From Bradyrhizobium sp. AS23.2 (lineage in GTDB: Bacteria; Pseudomonadota; Alphaproteobacteria; Rhizobiales; Xanthobacteraceae): a stretch of DNA of 47,731 nt. Shown here piece after piece: positions 17,215 to 26,400 of the stretch; position 1 is the first letter of the stretch; each line of letters begins with the position of its first letter. The notes beneath the pieces were generated by a model. That model saw only the letters and a program-made list of their open reading frames with translations. It searched no databases and was not told the origin of the DNA. The stretch covers positions 1 through 47,731 of the forward strand of contig NZ_LGHM01000085.1 in assembly GCF_001908185.1 (NCBI RefSeq), written 5' to 3'. The position numbers and the translations under genes were made by a program.

Positions 17215-18627
17215 CTACGCAGCGAGCGGAATCTCGATGGCTATCTGAGTTCCTGGGCCAGGCTTGCTTTCCAGTCGAAGACGCCCTCTTAGCGACGAGA
17301 CGACCAGGTTGAACGCAATGTGCAGCCCGAGACCGGTATTGCCACTCTCGCGACCTGTGGTGACGAAAGGATCGAAGATGTGTGTCTGCAAGTCGGCGGG
17401 AATGCCGACGCCTTCGTCGGAGCAGACAAGCCGAACCGTTTCCGGCTCCGGCTGATCGACCGCTATCGCAAACCTGCCGCCTCTCTTGTTGGGGTAAGCG
17501 TGTCCTGCAGTATTGAGAGCCAGGTTGCTGATCACCTGAGCAAGCGCTCCGGGGTAGCTGTTCAACTTGATTCCCGACGGGCATTGTACCTCGACCACCA
17601 AACCATGGTGCGACAGGAGCGGTCCAAGCTTGACCATCAATTCAGACAGCCAGTCCTTGAGTTCAAAAGTCCGGCGATCCTCATCGGCTTGATTGACCGC
17701 AACCTGCTTGAAGCTATGCACCATTTCGGATGCCCGGTGCAGACTATCGAAGGTCAAGTGAAGCCCTTGCTTCAACCTGCTAATTCCCTTCATTAGATCG
17801 GATCGCCGGACCGAGACTCCGCTCAATACATCAGACATTGTCTGCAGGTCAGTCTGCATGGCTGTGGAGGTCGTCAAGGCTAGGCCTAGCGGGGTGCTGA
17901 CTTCGTGCGCAACGCCGGCCACGAGCTGGCCAAGCGAAGCGAGTTTTTCGGCTTGCACGAGATGGGCCTGGGTTGCGCGCAGATCGCGAAGTGATGTTTC
18001 CGAACGCTCCTTTTCGCGCTGCAACGCCTCGGACGTTCGGAATTGCTTTCTTGCCCGGTACTCGCGCGCAGCCACCGCGTAGAGCGACAAAGCGTAAGCA
18101 TTCACGACAAGAGAATGATTGATGAATCTCAGGCCCGGCGGCAGCGTTGGCGCGAATGTCTCGGCGACGATCAGTGCCCCCCACGACAGCAAGCAGAAAA
18201 TCGCCAGCGAGCCAATCCGCAATGGCAGCATGGTCGAGACGAACAGGATGATCATCATCATGCCAGGAGCGGCAAACGTGAAGCCCGACGGCAGGACAAG
18301 ATAAATGCTTGGCAGGATGCAGCCTGGAATGACACAATAGACGAGGAAAATCGTCTCCGCCCATGGCTTCATCGATCGCCTGGAAAGCAGAGCGGTCAGC
18401 GGGAGCAGCACGAGCACGGCAGTGCCACCACGGATTGCAAGCGTGGTCGAAACGATTTCGGGGTAGAGCACCCAATCCCAGATGGTGTAGCCGGCATAAG
18501 TGGCAGCGCCGAGCAGCATCGCGATCTGCGTCCACCCGAGGCTGCTTCGAACGTATCGGTCAACAAACCGCCGCTCCTCAATACCGTCTTCGAAGCGCAG
18601 TCCCAAACGTATCAATAAGGCAAGCAT
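17215..18627 (-). CDS. Membrane sensor histidine kinase (orphan)
   Basis: The protein has 470 residues. There are about six membrane helices between residues 30 and 185 and no large periplasmic domain. A coiled-coil linker (about 190-230) is followed by a HisKA dimerisation domain with phospho-acceptor His241 in GVAHEVSTPLG. The HATPase domain has an N-box with Asn368 and Asn372 (NLALNTAGHAY), G1 DEGVGIP (404-410), an F-box region FDPFVTTG and G2 GNTGLGLHI (429-437). All catalytic boxes are intact. The LRATQAHLVQAEKLASLGQL segment groups it with HPK4-type kinases often used in orphan systems. No response regulator is encoded nearby, so its partner and signal are unknown. The N-terminal membrane domain suggests sensing within or at the membrane. 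Confidence 0.9.
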   Translation of the reverse strand: MLALLIRLGLRFEDGIEERRFVDRYVRSSLGWTQIAMLLGAATYAGYTIWDWVLYPEIVSTTLAIRGGTAVLVLLPLTALLSRRSMKPWAETIFLVYCVIPGCILPSIYLVLPSGFTFAAPGMMMIILFVSTMLPLRIGSLAIFCLLSWGALIVAETFAPTLPPGLRFINHSLVVNAYALSLYAVAAREYRARKQFRTSEALQREKERSETSLRDLRATQAHLVQAEKLASLGQLVAGVAHEVSTPLGLALTTSTAMQTDLQTMSDVLSGVSVRRSDLMKGISRLKQGLHLTFDSLHRASEMVHSFKQVAVNQADEDRRTFELKDWLSELMVKLGPLLSHHGLVVEVQCPSGIKLNSYPGALAQVISNLALNTAGHAYPNKRGGRFAIAVDQPEPETVRLVCSDEGVGIPADLQTHIFDPFVTTGRESGNTGLGLHIAFNLVVSSLRGRLRLESKPGPGTQIAIEIPLAA

Positions 18628-18778
18628 TCCAACATCAATCGCTAAGGGATGTATTTGATGTCTCTACGACAGGTTTAGGGCCGCGTCGCCGACAAAGATG
18701 TCGCGTTCGCCGAGAGCCGCTCCAGCCTGGTAATACCTGCTGGCCAAGGGGGCCCAGGTTCATCTATTCCGAGCCCCT

Positions 18779-19051
18779 GTGACGGCGCAATGTACCGAAA
18801 CGGAGAGGTTGATCGCGGACAGTCGCTACGGGCAGTTCGACGACTACATACAGGGTGTCGCCAAGACGTTTTCCGTTCCGTTCGTCGAGTTCAGGACATT
18901 GCCGTATGAATTCGACGACAGCCGATTTTATATTCAGGATCACATGACCGGTGATGACGCGGCCGAAGTGTGCCCTTGGTCGCTAAACGCTGTTTTAGCA
19001 AGCGGTAAGCGGTCTTCTCAGGCGACCATTTCCAACCAGAGCCGCAGTTAG
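18779..19051 (+). pseudogene. Short fragment resembling the C-terminal end of an SGNH/GDSL-type protein
   Basis: This is a 90-codon frame opening with GTG 18779. The only recognisable part is VPFVEFRTLPYEFDDSRFYI followed by QDHMTGDDAAE. It resembles the last block of SGNH-like acyl-transfer/esterase proteins, where a Tyr/Asp-rich segment ends in a DxxH motif and a Gly-Ala-Glu. The first 30 and last 20 codons match nothing I recognise. It lies in a 1-kb stretch of gene remnants and is most likely a fragment. The family guess is weak. Confidence 0.3.
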
Positions 19052-19188
19052 CCAGTGGGAGAGTTTCAGATTGTTTTGCAACAGAAAGGGGCCGCCTCGA
19101 AGGCGAGGGGCGCACTTGCCTTTCCTGTTGAGTGCATGCAGCTCCGCCCACAAACATTGAGCGCGCTGGAGCGGGGAAATTGCGGGCG

Positions 19189-19552
19189 ATGAAGATCGGA
19201 ATCCCCGTCTACGACGGCGTCGGCATGCCCGACATCGCCGGCGCACTGTACATGTGCGCGGTCTGCGAGGGAGCGATGTTGCTCGTGGCCTCGGGTCTTC
19301 GACGACCAGTGGGCGACGACGCATTGGGCCTTCCTGGAATGCTTCCCCGCGCTGTTTCACCCGCGTTTCGTGCGGGATCGCCATCGCCTGACCGGAGGCG
19401 GAATTTCGGCCGGTCTCGATGAGGCCCTGATGTTGATCACGCCGCTCGGAGGCACGGAGCTGGCGCGCCAGGCGCAGCAAAACACCCAGTACTATCCGGA
19501 CCCGCCTGTTCGCAGTGCGATCGCATCAACGCCGCAATGTCTTCAGGCGTAA
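19189..19552 (+). pseudogene. DJ-1/PfpI (GATase1-like) family protein, deleted and frameshifted
   Basis: ATG 19189 begins MKIGIPVYDGVGMPDIAGAL, the usual N-terminus of this family. It then jumps directly to AVCEGAMLLVASGL, the nucleophile elbow with its cysteine, so about 70 codons between them are lost. After this the frame shifts by one, and the other frame continues with DDQWATTHWAFLECFP, RFVRDRHRLTGGGISAGLDE and QQNTQYYPDPPV to a stop at 19552. These are the family's C-terminal blocks in the right order. With an internal deletion and a frameshift it is a clear pseudogene of a roughly 230-residue protein. Confidence 0.7.
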
Positions 19553-19693
19553 AGCCCGCCGCGTCGAATCAATAGGTCCGTCGGGCTGTCCGGCGTGTCT
19601 TTAACCATCTGATATCTTGAGGCTTTCATCGGCTGCGCTGGTCCGCCTGGATCAATTCGCGGAACCCTTTCGTCGCGTCTGCGTTATCTCGTC

Positions 19694-19885
19694 ATGACTG
19701 AAGACCTGTCCTTCCGACGCAAACCTTTGACCCCCGAACAGCGCCAGGCGCGCGATGCGGCACGCCGCATCGAGGCCGAAAAGGCCATGCGCGATCATGA
19801 AGCGGCGCAGAAGGCGTTTCACGCCAACCGGGAACGGCTGAAAGCCGAACGTCTCGCGCGTGAAGCGGCGGCGGCAAAGGGCTGA
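19694..19885 (+). CDS. Small charged helical protein, unknown function
   Basis: The protein has 63 residues. After a short start (MTEDLSFRRKPLTPEQRQAR), almost the whole protein is one amphipathic Ala/Arg/Glu/Lys-rich helix suited to a coiled coil, with no signal peptide or cysteine. Proteins of this size and style are common in Bradyrhizobium-type genomes and have no assigned role. It stands alone, with no ribosome-binding site stronger than a weak purine stretch upstream. Confidence 0.6.
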   Translation: MTEDLSFRRKPLTPEQRQARDAARRIEAEKAMRDHEAAQKAFHANRERLKAERLAREAAAAKG

Positions 19886-19958
19886 CCCGGTCGGGCCGTC
19901 GCGCCGAAAAACTCCCGAATCGATCGCCTGAAGCAGGTGCCCCAGCCTATACCGGCGA

Positions 19959-20183
19959 CTAGTGTCGGTTTGACACCCGGGTTGGGCTCAGAGCCAGCTT
20001 GAGCGCCTGAACAGCGCCTGCGAATGCACCGCGGGGCGATTGTGCCTCGATCGCTTCGGCTGCGATGCGACAATCGTCGGCGACCTTGAGCAGCCCGCTT
20101 CGCGCGAGATCCATGGTGGAGAGGGCGGCCTGCTCCAGGCAGAGCCGTTCCAGCCGTCGAAACTCCCGCAGTTCTTTGTTCAT
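19959..20183 (-). CDS. Small conserved-type protein, unknown function
   Basis: The protein has 74 residues and is predicted all-helical (MNKELREFRRLERLCLEQAA at the start, then STMDLARSGLLKVADDCRIA). Helix-capping and amphipathic patterns suggest a small cytoplasmic helical bundle. There is no membrane segment. Similar short proteins with a leading EFRRLERLCLEQA helix are, as I recall, widespread and often multi-copy in Bradyrhizobium. Its function is not known. Confidence 0.55.
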   Translation of the reverse strand: MNKELREFRRLERLCLEQAALSTMDLARSGLLKVADDCRIAAEAIEAQSPRGAFAGAVQALKLALSPTRVSNRH

Positions 20184-20435
20184 GCGTCAGCTCTCGATGT
20201 CCCCGGGCCATGCGGCGCCGAGTCTGCCTAACGAATGGTAAACGACCCCATCTAGCCGACGTAACTGGCGCAAGGCTGGTGGCGCTGCGAACACACCAGC
20301 CCGCGGCGCGCCTGCAGGCTTGACGGCGTTTGCCTTCCGCCGGAAGATTCAAATGATCATCAACCGACCTGAACCACGGAGACGTTCGCTCCCAGCCAGT
20401 CCGATCCCCAGCAGCGAAACGCAATGGAGCTGACC

Positions 20436-20753
20436 ATGACCACGTTCGACAAGCGCGAGCAGGGCTTTGAGGCCAAATTCGTCCATGACGAGGAGCTCAT
20501 GTTCAAGGCCGCGGCCCGATCCAACAAGCTGCTCGGGCTCTGGGCCGCAGCCCAGCTCGGGCTCAGTGGCGACGCCGCAGCGAGCTATGCGACGGTGCTG
20601 GTAACGGACCATCTGCATAGTCGGACGATCGACGATGTCGTCGACAAGGTATCAGGCGATCTCGCCGGCACGGGGATAGCGCGCCAGCAGGTCGCGCAGA
20701 AGCTTCAGGAGTGCCTGCACCAGGCCATGCAGCAGCTCGAAACAGACAGATGA
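20436..20753 (+). CDS. DUF1476 protein, zeta subunit (inhibitor) of alphaproteobacterial F1Fo-ATP synthase
   Basis: The protein has 105 residues. ATG 20436 was chosen because GGAG lies seven bases upstream and the family starts MTTFDKREQGFEAKFVHDEE; ATG 20424 would add four residues. The N-terminal helix in this family enters the catalytic interface of F1-ATPase and blocks hydrolysis. The remaining four helices form the regulatory bundle (NKLLGLWAAAQLGLSGDAAA, then a C-terminal helix QQVAQKLQECLHQAM). It acts in the cytoplasm on the ATP synthase. The middle segment (SYATVLVTDHLHSRTIDDVV) differs from the usual acidic stretch of the main copy, so this could be a second, diverged paralogue. A stem-loop follows at 20780-20797. 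Confidence 0.8.
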   Translation: MTTFDKREQGFEAKFVHDEELMFKAAARSNKLLGLWAAAQLGLSGDAAASYATVLVTDHLHSRTIDDVVDKVSGDLAGTGIARQQVAQKLQECLHQAMQQLETDR

Positions 20754-20779
20754 AAGAGGCGGGCCGCTGCGCCTCACTC

Positions 20780-20797
20780 GGCGTGCTTACGCACGCC
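20780..20797 (+). terminator. Stem-loop, possible two-way terminator
   Basis: A perfect 7-bp stem GGCGTGC/GCACGCC with loop TTAC lies 26 bases after the zeta-subunit gene. On the other strand it comes directly after the stop of the UPF0114 remnant. Only two thymines follow on the plus strand, so intrinsic termination would be weak. Confidence 0.35.
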
Positions 20798-21054
20798 TTA
20801 ATCGCTGAGCTTGTCGACGAATGCGATCCCGATCGCAAGGCGACGAAGGTAAGGTGGATTATGCCGATGATGGCCATGGCGAGCTCGATCTTCAGGACGC
20901 TCGCATTGACGTGGCCGAGCCATTCCGGCTCGTCGGAATGGCCCCGCAGGTCGAGCCGCGAGACGAACGTTTCGTAGCCGCTGACGATGACCATCACGAG
21001 CAGGTTCGAGATCATTACGACGTCGATCAGCGCGAGCACGCTCGTCAGGCGCAA
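20798..21054 (-). pseudogene. UPF0114 (YqhA-like) membrane protein remnant
   Basis: The minus-strand frame reads VLALIDVVMISNLLVMVIVS, then GYETFVSRLDLRGHSDEPEW and LKIELAMAIIGI, the central blocks of the UPF0114 family. It then jumps to IHLTFVA, which normally lies some 35 residues later, and the frame shifts before GIAFVDKLSD and a TAA at 20800-20798, the family's normal C-terminus. The N-terminal membrane helix is also not recognisable upstream. One internal deletion plus a frameshift make it a pseudogene of a roughly 170-residue inner-membrane protein. Confidence 0.65.
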
Positions 21055-21141
21055 GGCCGCGCGCCGTCACCTGCAGATCACGCAGCCACGTGCTATCGTC
21101 CGGGATGGCCGCTGCGCGACGGCTTCGATCGGGAGGGGAGA

Positions 21142-21429
21142 GTGAGAAGCGTCTTTGGCAAAGGGTCCGGGAGGGTCACGCTGGTTGCGGCGGTGATGCT
21201 TGGCGTCGGTGCCGTCGAGGCGTCGGCAACGCCGCTAACGCCGTTTCGCTACGAAGCCCAGGCACAACGCCATTGTCCGCACGATCAGGTGGTCTGGCTG
21301 GATTTCAGGAAGGGCGTTTACTACGGCAGGGGCCAGAAGCATTATGGCCAAGGGTTTGATGGCAGCTTCGTCTGCCGGAGCGAGGCCCGCGACGGCTTCT
21401 ACCGTCGCTCGCTGTTGGGCCTGCGCTGA
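21142..21429 (+). CDS. Small secreted protein, unknown function
   Basis: The protein has 95 residues from GTG 21142, which is preceded by GGGAGGGGAGA. The frame is open further upstream but that part looks non-coding and is antisense to the UPF0114 remnant. There is a signal peptide (VTLVAAVMLGVGAVEASA), then a short mature part with two cysteines (QRHCPHDQVVWLDFRKGVYY, later GSFVCRSEARDGFYRR) that could form one disulfide. The CPxDxVVWLDxxxGxYY pattern is seen in small exported proteins of Bradyrhizobium-type genomes. The function is unknown. Confidence 0.65.
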   Translation: MRSVFGKGSGRVTLVAAVMLGVGAVEASATPLTPFRYEAQAQRHCPHDQVVWLDFRKGVYYGRGQKHYGQGFDGSFVCRSEARDGFYRRSLLGLR

Positions 21430-21464
21430 GGGGCGCGTCATTCGGAATTCGCGGACGGGGCCGA

Positions 21465-21593
21465 CTATTTCTGGCCCTGCAGCTTCGCCGGCACGTGCGG
21501 GGAGGTGCTGATGACACGGGGACTTCCGTCAGGATAGGTGCGGTCGCCGCGGATCAGGGATTCCAGGACCAGAAAAAACTTCTCAGCAAGCAT
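21465..21593 (-). CDS. 42-residue protein (MLAEKFFLVLE type)
   Basis: The frame starts at ATG 21593 and reads MLAEKFFLVLESLIRGDRTY, then DGSPRVISTSPHVPAKLQGQ and Lys before TAG at 21467-21465. The compact form, an N-terminal hydrophobic helix followed by a conserved-looking SPRV-STSPHVP-KL tail, is familiar from small proteins repeated many times in Bradyrhizobium genomes. GAGG lies about ten bases upstream of the ATG. The function is unknown. Confidence rests on recognition of the pattern, not on a search. Confidence 0.55.
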   Translation of the reverse strand: MLAEKFFLVLESLIRGDRTYPDGSPRVISTSPHVPAKLQGQK

Positions 21594-21753
21594 TTGCGTC
21601 ACCCTCGTTGGTGATGGCCTCTTGAAATAAGTCGAGGCGCCGAACGCAGAAATTCAATCAACTAAACGGGAGCAGGGGCAACGCAGACAAGGTCTGCATG
21701 CTGCGTCGCGGTGTCGTTGTGGTTAGAAAAAGGGAAATTAGTGGTGGTGGTGC

Positions 21754-21852
21754 TCAGCCGAAGGCCAATGCCACGAGGCTCGAGCAGAGAAGAACCAACC
21801 CGCCGGCGGTCAATGCCAGGAAGCCATCGGATACGAGGTCATGGTTACGCAT
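21754..21852 (-). CDS. 32-residue single-helix membrane peptide
   Basis: ATG 21852 to TGA 21756-21754 encodes MRNHDLVSDGFLALTAGGLV, then LLCSSLVALAFG: a short polar start followed by one hydrophobic helix of about 20 residues. It lies in a run of three tiny frames on the same strand. It could be a real membrane microprotein or chance. Confidence 0.35.
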   Translation of the reverse strand: MRNHDLVSDGFLALTAGGLVLLCSSLVALAFG

Positions 21853-21955
21853 GGGACACCTGCCGCTCTCGTTTTCAATGCTCGGTCGGATCAATTAAGA
21901 TTATCCGAACGCGCCGTCTTGAAAGAGGTGATGCTTGCCGCCCGCACGAATGGCC

Positions 21956-22045
21956 TCAGGCCCGCGTGCGGTAACCTTCAAACGCATGGGCCAGGAAGAT
22001 CCCCGCGCTTACCAGACCCATCAGTGCCGAAACCGTCTCGATCAT
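21956..22045 (-). CDS. 29-residue single-helix membrane peptide
   Basis: ATG 22045 to TGA 21958-21956 encodes MIETVSALMGLVSAGIFLAH, then AFEGYRTRA. One membrane helix is followed by a short basic cytoplasmic end. The LVSAGIFLAHAFEGYRxRA pattern is one I recognise as recurring in Bradyrhizobium-type genomes. No role is known. The ribosome-binding site is weak. Confidence 0.45.
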   Translation of the reverse strand: MIETVSALMGLVSAGIFLAHAFEGYRTRA

Positions 22046-22403
22046 CGTCCAATTCCATTCCGCCCCTGCCAGCCGAGAAAACGCGTGCGGCCTTGCACAG
22101 TCAAAAGAATTCCGGTGAGCGCCGAGACAATGGGGGTGGAGTGAGGATTCGGCGCAACAGCCTGTCCGGGAGTGGCACAGAACAGGGGGCCCGCGCTCCG
22201 TAGATCAACGGGGAGAAGCGAACATCCTGTTTACCATGCCGGCGCGATCGCTGTGCGCTCCCCATTTCCGCCGTGTTCAGGTTGCGATATCGTCACGACT
22301 TCCGACGCGGTGGTGGGCCGCCTCGGAGCAAGAGACCGGACGGCGCTCTCCGTAGCCAAAGCGGGTTGGGTGCGCGCCTCCGGCGAAATGGTATTTGGGG
22401 CGA
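22046..22403. other. Region before rlpA, no gene seen
   Basis: About 360 bases upstream of rlpA, presumably holding its promoter. No convincing gene, hairpin or clear promoter boxes are seen. Confidence 0.4.
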
Positions 22404-23339
22404 ATGGGGATCCGACGGTCAGATTCGGTTTTGCGGGCCGCGCGCGGTGTTGCGGCGGCTGCGACCTGCCTCGCGCTCGCCAATTGCGCGTCCTCCAATA
22501 AGTTCGCCAGCCGCGTCGATCCGAAATACGGCGTGTCCTCGAGCCCCCGGGTGGTGGCTTGGGGTGATCCAGTCCCGAAGGGCGGCGGCACCTATCGCGT
22601 CGGCAAGCCCTATGTCGTGGCGGGCCGGACCTACGTGCCGGAGGAGGACGTCAACTATCGCGCCGAGGGCATGGCGTCCTGGTATGGCGACGATTTCCAC
22701 GGCCGCCTGACCGCCAATGGCGAAGTGTTCGACATGAGCTCGCTGACGGCGGCGCATCCTACCTTGCCGATGCCGTCCTATGCGCGTGTGACCAACATGT
22801 CGAACGGCAAATCGCTGATCGTCCGCGTCAACGACCGCGGGCCATATCACGGCAACCGGCTCATCGATGTCTCGAACAAAGCCGCCGAACTCCTTGAATT
22901 CAAAGGCAATGGTGTCGCCAAGGTCCGTGTCGAATATGTCGGCCGGGCACCGCTCGAAGGCTCCGACGACCGCCAGCTGATCGCGACCCTGCGCACCGGG
23001 ATTCCGGCGCCGTCGCCCTCGATGGTCCGGGTCGCTTCGGCCAGGCCGTTCGTGCCCGAGCTGCCGTCGTCAAGCCGTGGTGCCGTTCGCGGCGAGGTTC
23101 CGATGCCGGAGGGGCGGCCCTATAATCTCGGCAATACCTCCGCCGACATGGCTTCGCTCAATGCGACCTCGGAGATGTCAGCGTCGAGCCGCAGCCGGGG
23201 CCGGGCGCTCCAAAACGCGCGGGCCGTGTCCTATGACGAGGACGGCCGCTACGCGACCGAGAGCGCGCCGTCAGCCGCCTATGGCTCGGACGGCGCTGCG
23301 GAGGCCCGCAGTATCCTGAGCGGCCGCGGCCTCTACTAA
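22404..23339 (+). CDS. rlpA: RlpA-like septal-ring lipoprotein (lytic transglycosylase family)
   Basis: The protein has 311 residues from ATG 22404; an upstream TTG at 22395 is possible, and GGGG lies just before. There is a lipoprotein signal with lipobox LALANC (Cys about 28), so it is lipid-anchored. The double-psi beta-barrel domain is at about 88-180: GMASWYGDDFHGRLTANGE, SLTAAHPTLPMPSYARVTN, VRVNDRGPYHGNRLIDVS, containing the conserved acid and His/Asp of RlpA-type glycan-strand cleaving enzymes. No SPOR domain follows; the C-terminal 110 residues are low-complexity Ser/Ala/Arg-rich. It acts on peptidoglycan in the periplasm, usually during division and daughter-cell separation. The gene stands alone, convergent with the autotransporter gene. 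Confidence 0.9.
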   Translation: MGIRRSDSVLRAARGVAAAATCLALANCASSNKFASRVDPKYGVSSSPRVVAWGDPVPKGGGTYRVGKPYVVAGRTYVPEEDVNYRAEGMASWYGDDFHGRLTANGEVFDMSSLTAAHPTLPMPSYARVTNMSNGKSLIVRVNDRGPYHGNRLIDVSNKAAELLEFKGNGVAKVRVEYVGRAPLEGSDDRQLIATLRTGIPAPSPSMVRVASARPFVPELPSSSRGAVRGEVPMPEGRPYNLGNTSADMASLNATSEMSASSRSRGRALQNARAVSYDEDGRYATESAPSAAYGSDGAAEARSILSGRGLY

Positions 23340-23357
23340 GGCACGTAAACCCGGGCT

Positions 23358-23379
23358 GGCGGCGCAGCGTTGCCGCCTT
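23358..23379. terminator. Stem-loop between convergent genes
   Basis: GGCGGC (23358-23363) pairs with GCCGCC (23372-23377) around an 8-base loop, in the 70-base gap between rlpA and the convergent autotransporter gene. The position suits a shared terminator, but there is no long U-tract on either strand. Confidence 0.4.
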
Positions 23380-23409
23380 GAGGATAGACCTGGGGATCAG
23401 GCTTGGGGA

Positions 23410-26400
23410 TCAGAACGGAATGCGCGCGCGCCCCGTGAACGTCCAGATCTGCGTATTGCTGCCGATGCCGCCAAGTTCGGCGCCGAAGCCGACCGTGGCG
23501 CCGCCCGCCAGCCTTGCACCGACGCCGCCAGTGACCCGCGCAGACCACCCCTGGAGCAGCGGTGTCGAGGCCAGCGGGATGCCGCCCGCAGCGATGATCG
23601 CGGCTGCGTCGTCCTGGGTGAAGTAGTAGTCGGCATAAACGCCGACATAGGGCGCCAGCAGTACGCTATCGAGCCACGGCACCGGATAGGAAACCCTGTT
23701 GCCAGCCGAGGCACGGCCGCTCGAGAAGGTGCGGGCGGCCTGCTGGGTGCCGAGCGAGTCGACATAGGCGTTCTCTCGCTCCCACAGCGCATAGACCTTG
23801 GCGGATGGCTCGATATTGAAATTGGCCCAGCTGTAGCTTCCGGTGAAGCCGGTCGCGAACATCCAGCGGTTGCCGTTGAAATTGCCCTGGGCCGTACCCG
23901 AGGTGCCGTCATAGCCGATGCCGGAATAGGCCACCGTCGCGTCGTAGCGCAGCGTCGGGATGATCTTCCAGCCGACATAGGCGCCGACGGTCCAGCCGTC
24001 GCCCTTGAGCTTTCCGTTGATGTCGGTCTCGGTGTAGCTGAAATTCTCGTAGCCGCCGACCACGCCGACCAGCAGATTGGGCGCGGCCCGGTAGGTCAGG
24101 CCCGAGAGCAGGTTGATCTGCTGGCCGTAGAGCGTGGCCTGGGTTGCCCCCTGACCGATGTTGCCGGACGTGCCCCACTGGTCGATACCGGAGCCGCGCA
24201 CGTCGATCCAGAGCAGCCAGTCCTTCTGCGGCTTGAAGCGCGCCATCGGCGGGGCCTTGGTCGGTGAAGCCCGATCGATCGCAGCGAAGGCATCGTCGAT
24301 CCGCGAGGAGCCGCGCGCGGCGCGTCCGGTCCGGCCGGAGCTTGCGTCACCGGCATAGGCATTGGGACCTTGCGAAGCCGACCGAGGCTTCTCGTCTTCG
24401 TCACCGTCGGGCGCGGCAGCAAAGTTGACGCGCAGCCCGCCCGCGCCTGGCGTGATGTATTGTCCACCCTCGCTGAAGCCTTCGGAGATCGCTGTGTCGA
24501 TCGCGCCGGAGATCGCCTGGCCGGAGCTCTGCGCCACGACTTTGGTCCCGTTGATCTGGAGCGCGCGCAGCTTGGCGCTGTCGGCGGGAATGTTGACCGA
24601 CTGGGTCAGGGCGGTCGAGGTCGAGGCGTTGAAGGCGGGGCTGCCGTTATAGGTTGCCGTGATCGCGTGATTGCCGACCGTGAGCGTCGTCGTCGCGAAG
24701 GTGGCAACGCCGGCCGACAGGTTGGACGTGCCGATCGGCGTGCCGCCGTCATTGAAGGTCACCGTTCCCGTCGGCGTTCCGCCAGTGCCGCTCACCGTCG
24801 CAGTGAATGTGACGGACTGGCCGTAGCTGCTCGGATTCTGCGACGAGGCGACCGACGTTGTGGTCGTTGAGGAGAGGTAGCTGAACTTGTCGGCGCCTGA
24901 GGCGGGCGACGTGCCCCCGGCCGTCGTCACGGTGACGTCGACTGTGCCGGCGCCGGCTGGGGCGGTCGCGGTGATCGACGTTGCCGAGTTCACCGTGAAG
25001 CTCGTCGCGTTGTTGGCGCCGAACTTCACCGCGGTGGCGCCTGTGAAGCCGGTGCCCGTGATTGCCACCGACGTTCCGCCAAGCGCGGGGCCCGAGTTTG
25101 GCGAGATCGAGGTGACGGACGGCGCGGGCGTGAAGTTGAACTGATCCGATGCCGATGTGGCGGAGGTTCCGCCCGGTGTCGTTACGGTCACATCGACCGT
25201 GCCGACGCCGGCGGGCGAGACTGCGGTGATCGAGGTTGCGGAATTGACCGTGAAGCTGGTGGCATTGGCTGCACCGAACTTCACCGCGGTCGCGCCCGAG
25301 AACGCCGAGCCGGTGATCGTGACCGATGTGCCGCCCGTCGCCGGGCCGGCGTTCGGCGCGACCGCCGTCACCGCAGGCGTTGCGGTGTAGCTGAATTGAT
25401 CCGCAGCCGATGTGGCCGTCGTTCCGCCAGGCGTCGTGACCGTGACATCAACCGTGCCGGTCCCTGCAGGTGAGGTCGCGGTGATCGAGGTTGACGAGGT
25501 GACCGTGAAGCTCGTCGCGTTGGTTGCGCCGAATTTCACCGCCGTCGCGCCGGTGAAATTGGTGCCGGTCACCGTCACCGACGTTCCGCCAGCGAGCGGG
25601 CCGGCCGTCGGCGAGATCGATGTCACCATCGGCGTGGCGAAATAGGTGAACTGGTCCGCCGCGGCTGGTGCCGATGTGCCGCCCGTGGTCGTCACCCTGA
25701 CGTCGACGGTCCCGGTGCCGGCCGGAGAGGTCGCCGTTATCTGGGTCGCGGAGTTGACGGTGAAGGCCGTCGCGGCCGTCGCGCCGAAGGTCACGGTAGT
25801 CGCGCCCGTGAAATTGGTGCCCGTGATCGTCACCGTGGTGCCGCCGGTTGCCGGCCCCGATGTCGGCGAGATCGCGCTGACCGTTGGCGTGAGGATGTAG
25901 GTGAATTGATCGGCGGCGGATGTCGCCGACGTGCCGCCCGGGTTCGTCACGCGGACGTCCACGGTAGCAGCCGCCCCGGCCGGCGACGTCGCCGTGATCG
26001 TGGTCGCGGAAACAACCGTGAAGCCCGATGCAGCGGTTGCGCCGAAGGTCACCGCTGTCGCGCCGGTAAACCCGGTGCCGGTGATCGTGACCGTGGTGCC
26101 TCCCGTGGTCGGGCCCGATGTCGGCGAGATCGAGGTGACGGTCGGTGCGGCGATGTAGGCGAATTGATCGGCGGCGGATGTTGCCGAGGTGCCGCCCGTG
26201 GTCGTCACCCTGACATCGACGGTCCCGGTGCCGGCCGGAGAGGTTGCCGTGATCTGGGTTGCCGAATTGACAGTGAAGCCAGTTGCGGCCGTTCCGCCGA
26301 AGGTAACGGCCGTCGCACCTGACAAATTAGTACCGGTGATGATGACCGTGGTGCCACCGGCCAGCGGACCCGATGTCGGCGAGAGGGATGTGACTGTGGG

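Noticed and set aside
20821..21141. Upstream extension of the small secreted protein
   Set aside because: It is antisense to the UPF0114 remnant and would bury the signal peptide; GTG 21142 has a good ribosome-binding site.
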